From Meghimatium bilineatum (taxonomy: Eukaryota; Mollusca; Gastropoda; Stylommatophora; Philomycidae): a stretch of DNA of 64,000 bases. The notes beneath the pieces were generated by a model. The model did no database searches and was not told where the DNA came from. It saw only the letters and a list, made by a program, of their open reading frames with translations. Below are positions 63,108 to 64,000 of the stretch, piece by piece; position 1 is the first letter of the stretch, and each line of letters starts with the position of its first letter. The position numbers were made by a program, and so were the translations under genes. Location of the stretch: positions 11,728,001-11,792,000 of the forward strand of contig CM067319.1 of the NCBI GenBank assembly GCA_034231615.1, given 5' to 3'.

Positions 63108-64000
63108 TATCGCCAGGTAGCATATCCTGAACAGGATGTAGTAATCGTCACAGCTTTTCGAAACTTCTGTCTATCTTGAGCCAGTCTTCCTGCTTATGTT
63201 ATTGTCATATTCAGGTGGTCTTGGATGTCTTGCGTCCATCTTCTTCTTTGGTTGCCTATTGTTTGTCTACCTGGCATCGCCCTCTCCATTATGGTCTTCT
63301 CTAGACTGACATCGCGTTTTATATGGCCACTATATTGTAGTTTTCTGGAAAGAGCCATGATGTTAAGCCAGTTTTCTTTTACATTTTTCTCTCAGTATCG
63401 CTACATTGATGATCTTTTTTGGTCTATGGTATTCTTAGAATTTTTCTGTAACATTTTCGTTTCAAATGCTGTTATTTTATTTTTCACTTTGTTGGTGATT
63501 GTCCATGATTCACGCCCATATATTGCCACTGGGAATATGGAAGCTCTTAGAAATGTTATTTTTGTTGTTTTGCAGCAGATCAGCCATATGTTTTTCATTT
63601 GTATGATCTTTATAATTCTTTGACACGATCGCCAACCTACTTGTGAATTCTTCATAGCAATCACCATTACTTCCTACTTGTGAATTCTTCATAGCAATCA
63701 CCATTACTTCCTACTTGTGAATTCTTCATAGCAATCACTATTACTTCCTACTTTTGAATTCTTCATAGCAATCCCCATTACTGTTGATAAGAGAACCAAA
63801 GTATTCAAAACTCGTGGCTCTTTCTAATTCGCTGTTGTTGATACTGATTGAGAACTTGCTAGTGGTTTTGTCGATTGTCATAATCTTGGTCTTATTTCCA
63901 TTTAGAAATAGGTTTTATTTTTCACTAAGTTCTTGAATGGAGTTTATGAGGTGTTCGAGACCTGCTTGACTGTGTGCCAATAATGTTGTATCGTCAGCAT
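63108..64000 (-). mobile_element. LINE-G, RT motif C to 3' end, runs off the window
   Basis: On the minus strand, from the right edge: ADDTTLLAHSQAGLEHLINS (motif C, first residue beyond the window), GNKTKIMTIDKTTSKFSISI, SFEYFGSLI, then VAIYGRESWTITNKVKNKIT, AFETKM and, after shifts, the C-terminus and the 3' end TCCTGTTCAGGATATGCTAC shared with 25248-25450. A 37-bp repeat (63635-63782) has expanded inside the coding part. Confidence 0.8.
63635..63782. repeat. 37-bp tandem repeat inside LINE coding sequence
   Basis: Four copies of a unit containing CTACTTGTGAATTCTTCATA and GCAATCACCATTACTT. The unit encodes part of the LINE product (SNGDCYEEF on the minus strand), so it is an in-place expansion of LINE sequence. 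The length matches the 37-bp array at 53349 by coincidence only; the sequences differ. Confidence 0.93.

Overview
The window looks like nuclear DNA of an invertebrate animal. The only host gene I can name is a four-exon ortholog of animal ZC4H2 with GT-AG introns. Most of the rest is AT-rich DNA filled with decayed non-LTR (LINE) retrotransposons, short LINE-tailed retroposons, tRNA-derived SINEs, mariner and hAT remnants and more than twenty tandem arrays. The repeat mix and the frequent TAGGCCTA-type words suggest a mollusc, perhaps a gastropod. That is inference from general impression and not a database result. There are no bacterial operons, no rRNA genes and no CRISPR array.

Layout. 0-4 kb: LINE pieces, a palindromic MITE-like element and an interstitial telomere-like tract. 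4.1-9.3 kb: ZC4H2 on the + strand. Intron 4276-6443 holds LINE tails and a 32-bp minisatellite split by a zinc-finger LINE. Intron 6617-8111 holds a 47-bp minisatellite. 9.5-24.4 kb: RNase H LINEs, an I-like LINE (12.8-16.0 kb, minus) and many nested insertions, several with exact target-site duplications (TSDs). 24.5-34 kb: large minisatellites and an unclassified (CAAA)-tailed retroposon (31.3-32.5 kb; short copy at 10.9 kb). 34-48 kb: hAT MITE, SINEs, microsatellites, a LINE with endonuclease and RT at 39.9-42.4 kb, and a LINE segment tandemly duplicated at 45.1-47.8 kb. One of its copies carries a two-step nested insertion. 48.6-52.1 kb: a long decayed LINE with endonuclease, RT and RNase H. 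52.5-58.8 kb: mostly tandem repeats, including 85 units of 37 bp with no net length drift. 61.5-64 kb: two more LINEs.

How it fits together. ZC4H2 is the only gene likely to be working for the host. Its visible exons encode 205 residues and end in the C4H2 zinc finger and a basic tail. The first coding exon, about 18 residues in human ZC4H2, was not found and probably lies upstream of the window. Everything else is mobile or tandem DNA. Its main value is the insertion record: at least a dozen junctions have readable TSDs, so relative ages can be ordered. Many tandem arrays contain or adjoin transposon sequence, and some appear to be amplified from it.

Names used below are local labels only: RNH-A, RNH-B and RNH-C are three RNase H-bearing LINE groups with (GAAGAAG), (CCAA) and AATCAAGA-type 3' ends. 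S1 and S2 are two related short retroposons ending in GAAGAAGAAG. LINE-1w is the group whose RT motif C reads LLFADDQ. LINE-3w is the group with GKRKRGRPKETLRRT near its C-terminus. LINE-G is the group whose product ends near SCSGYAT.
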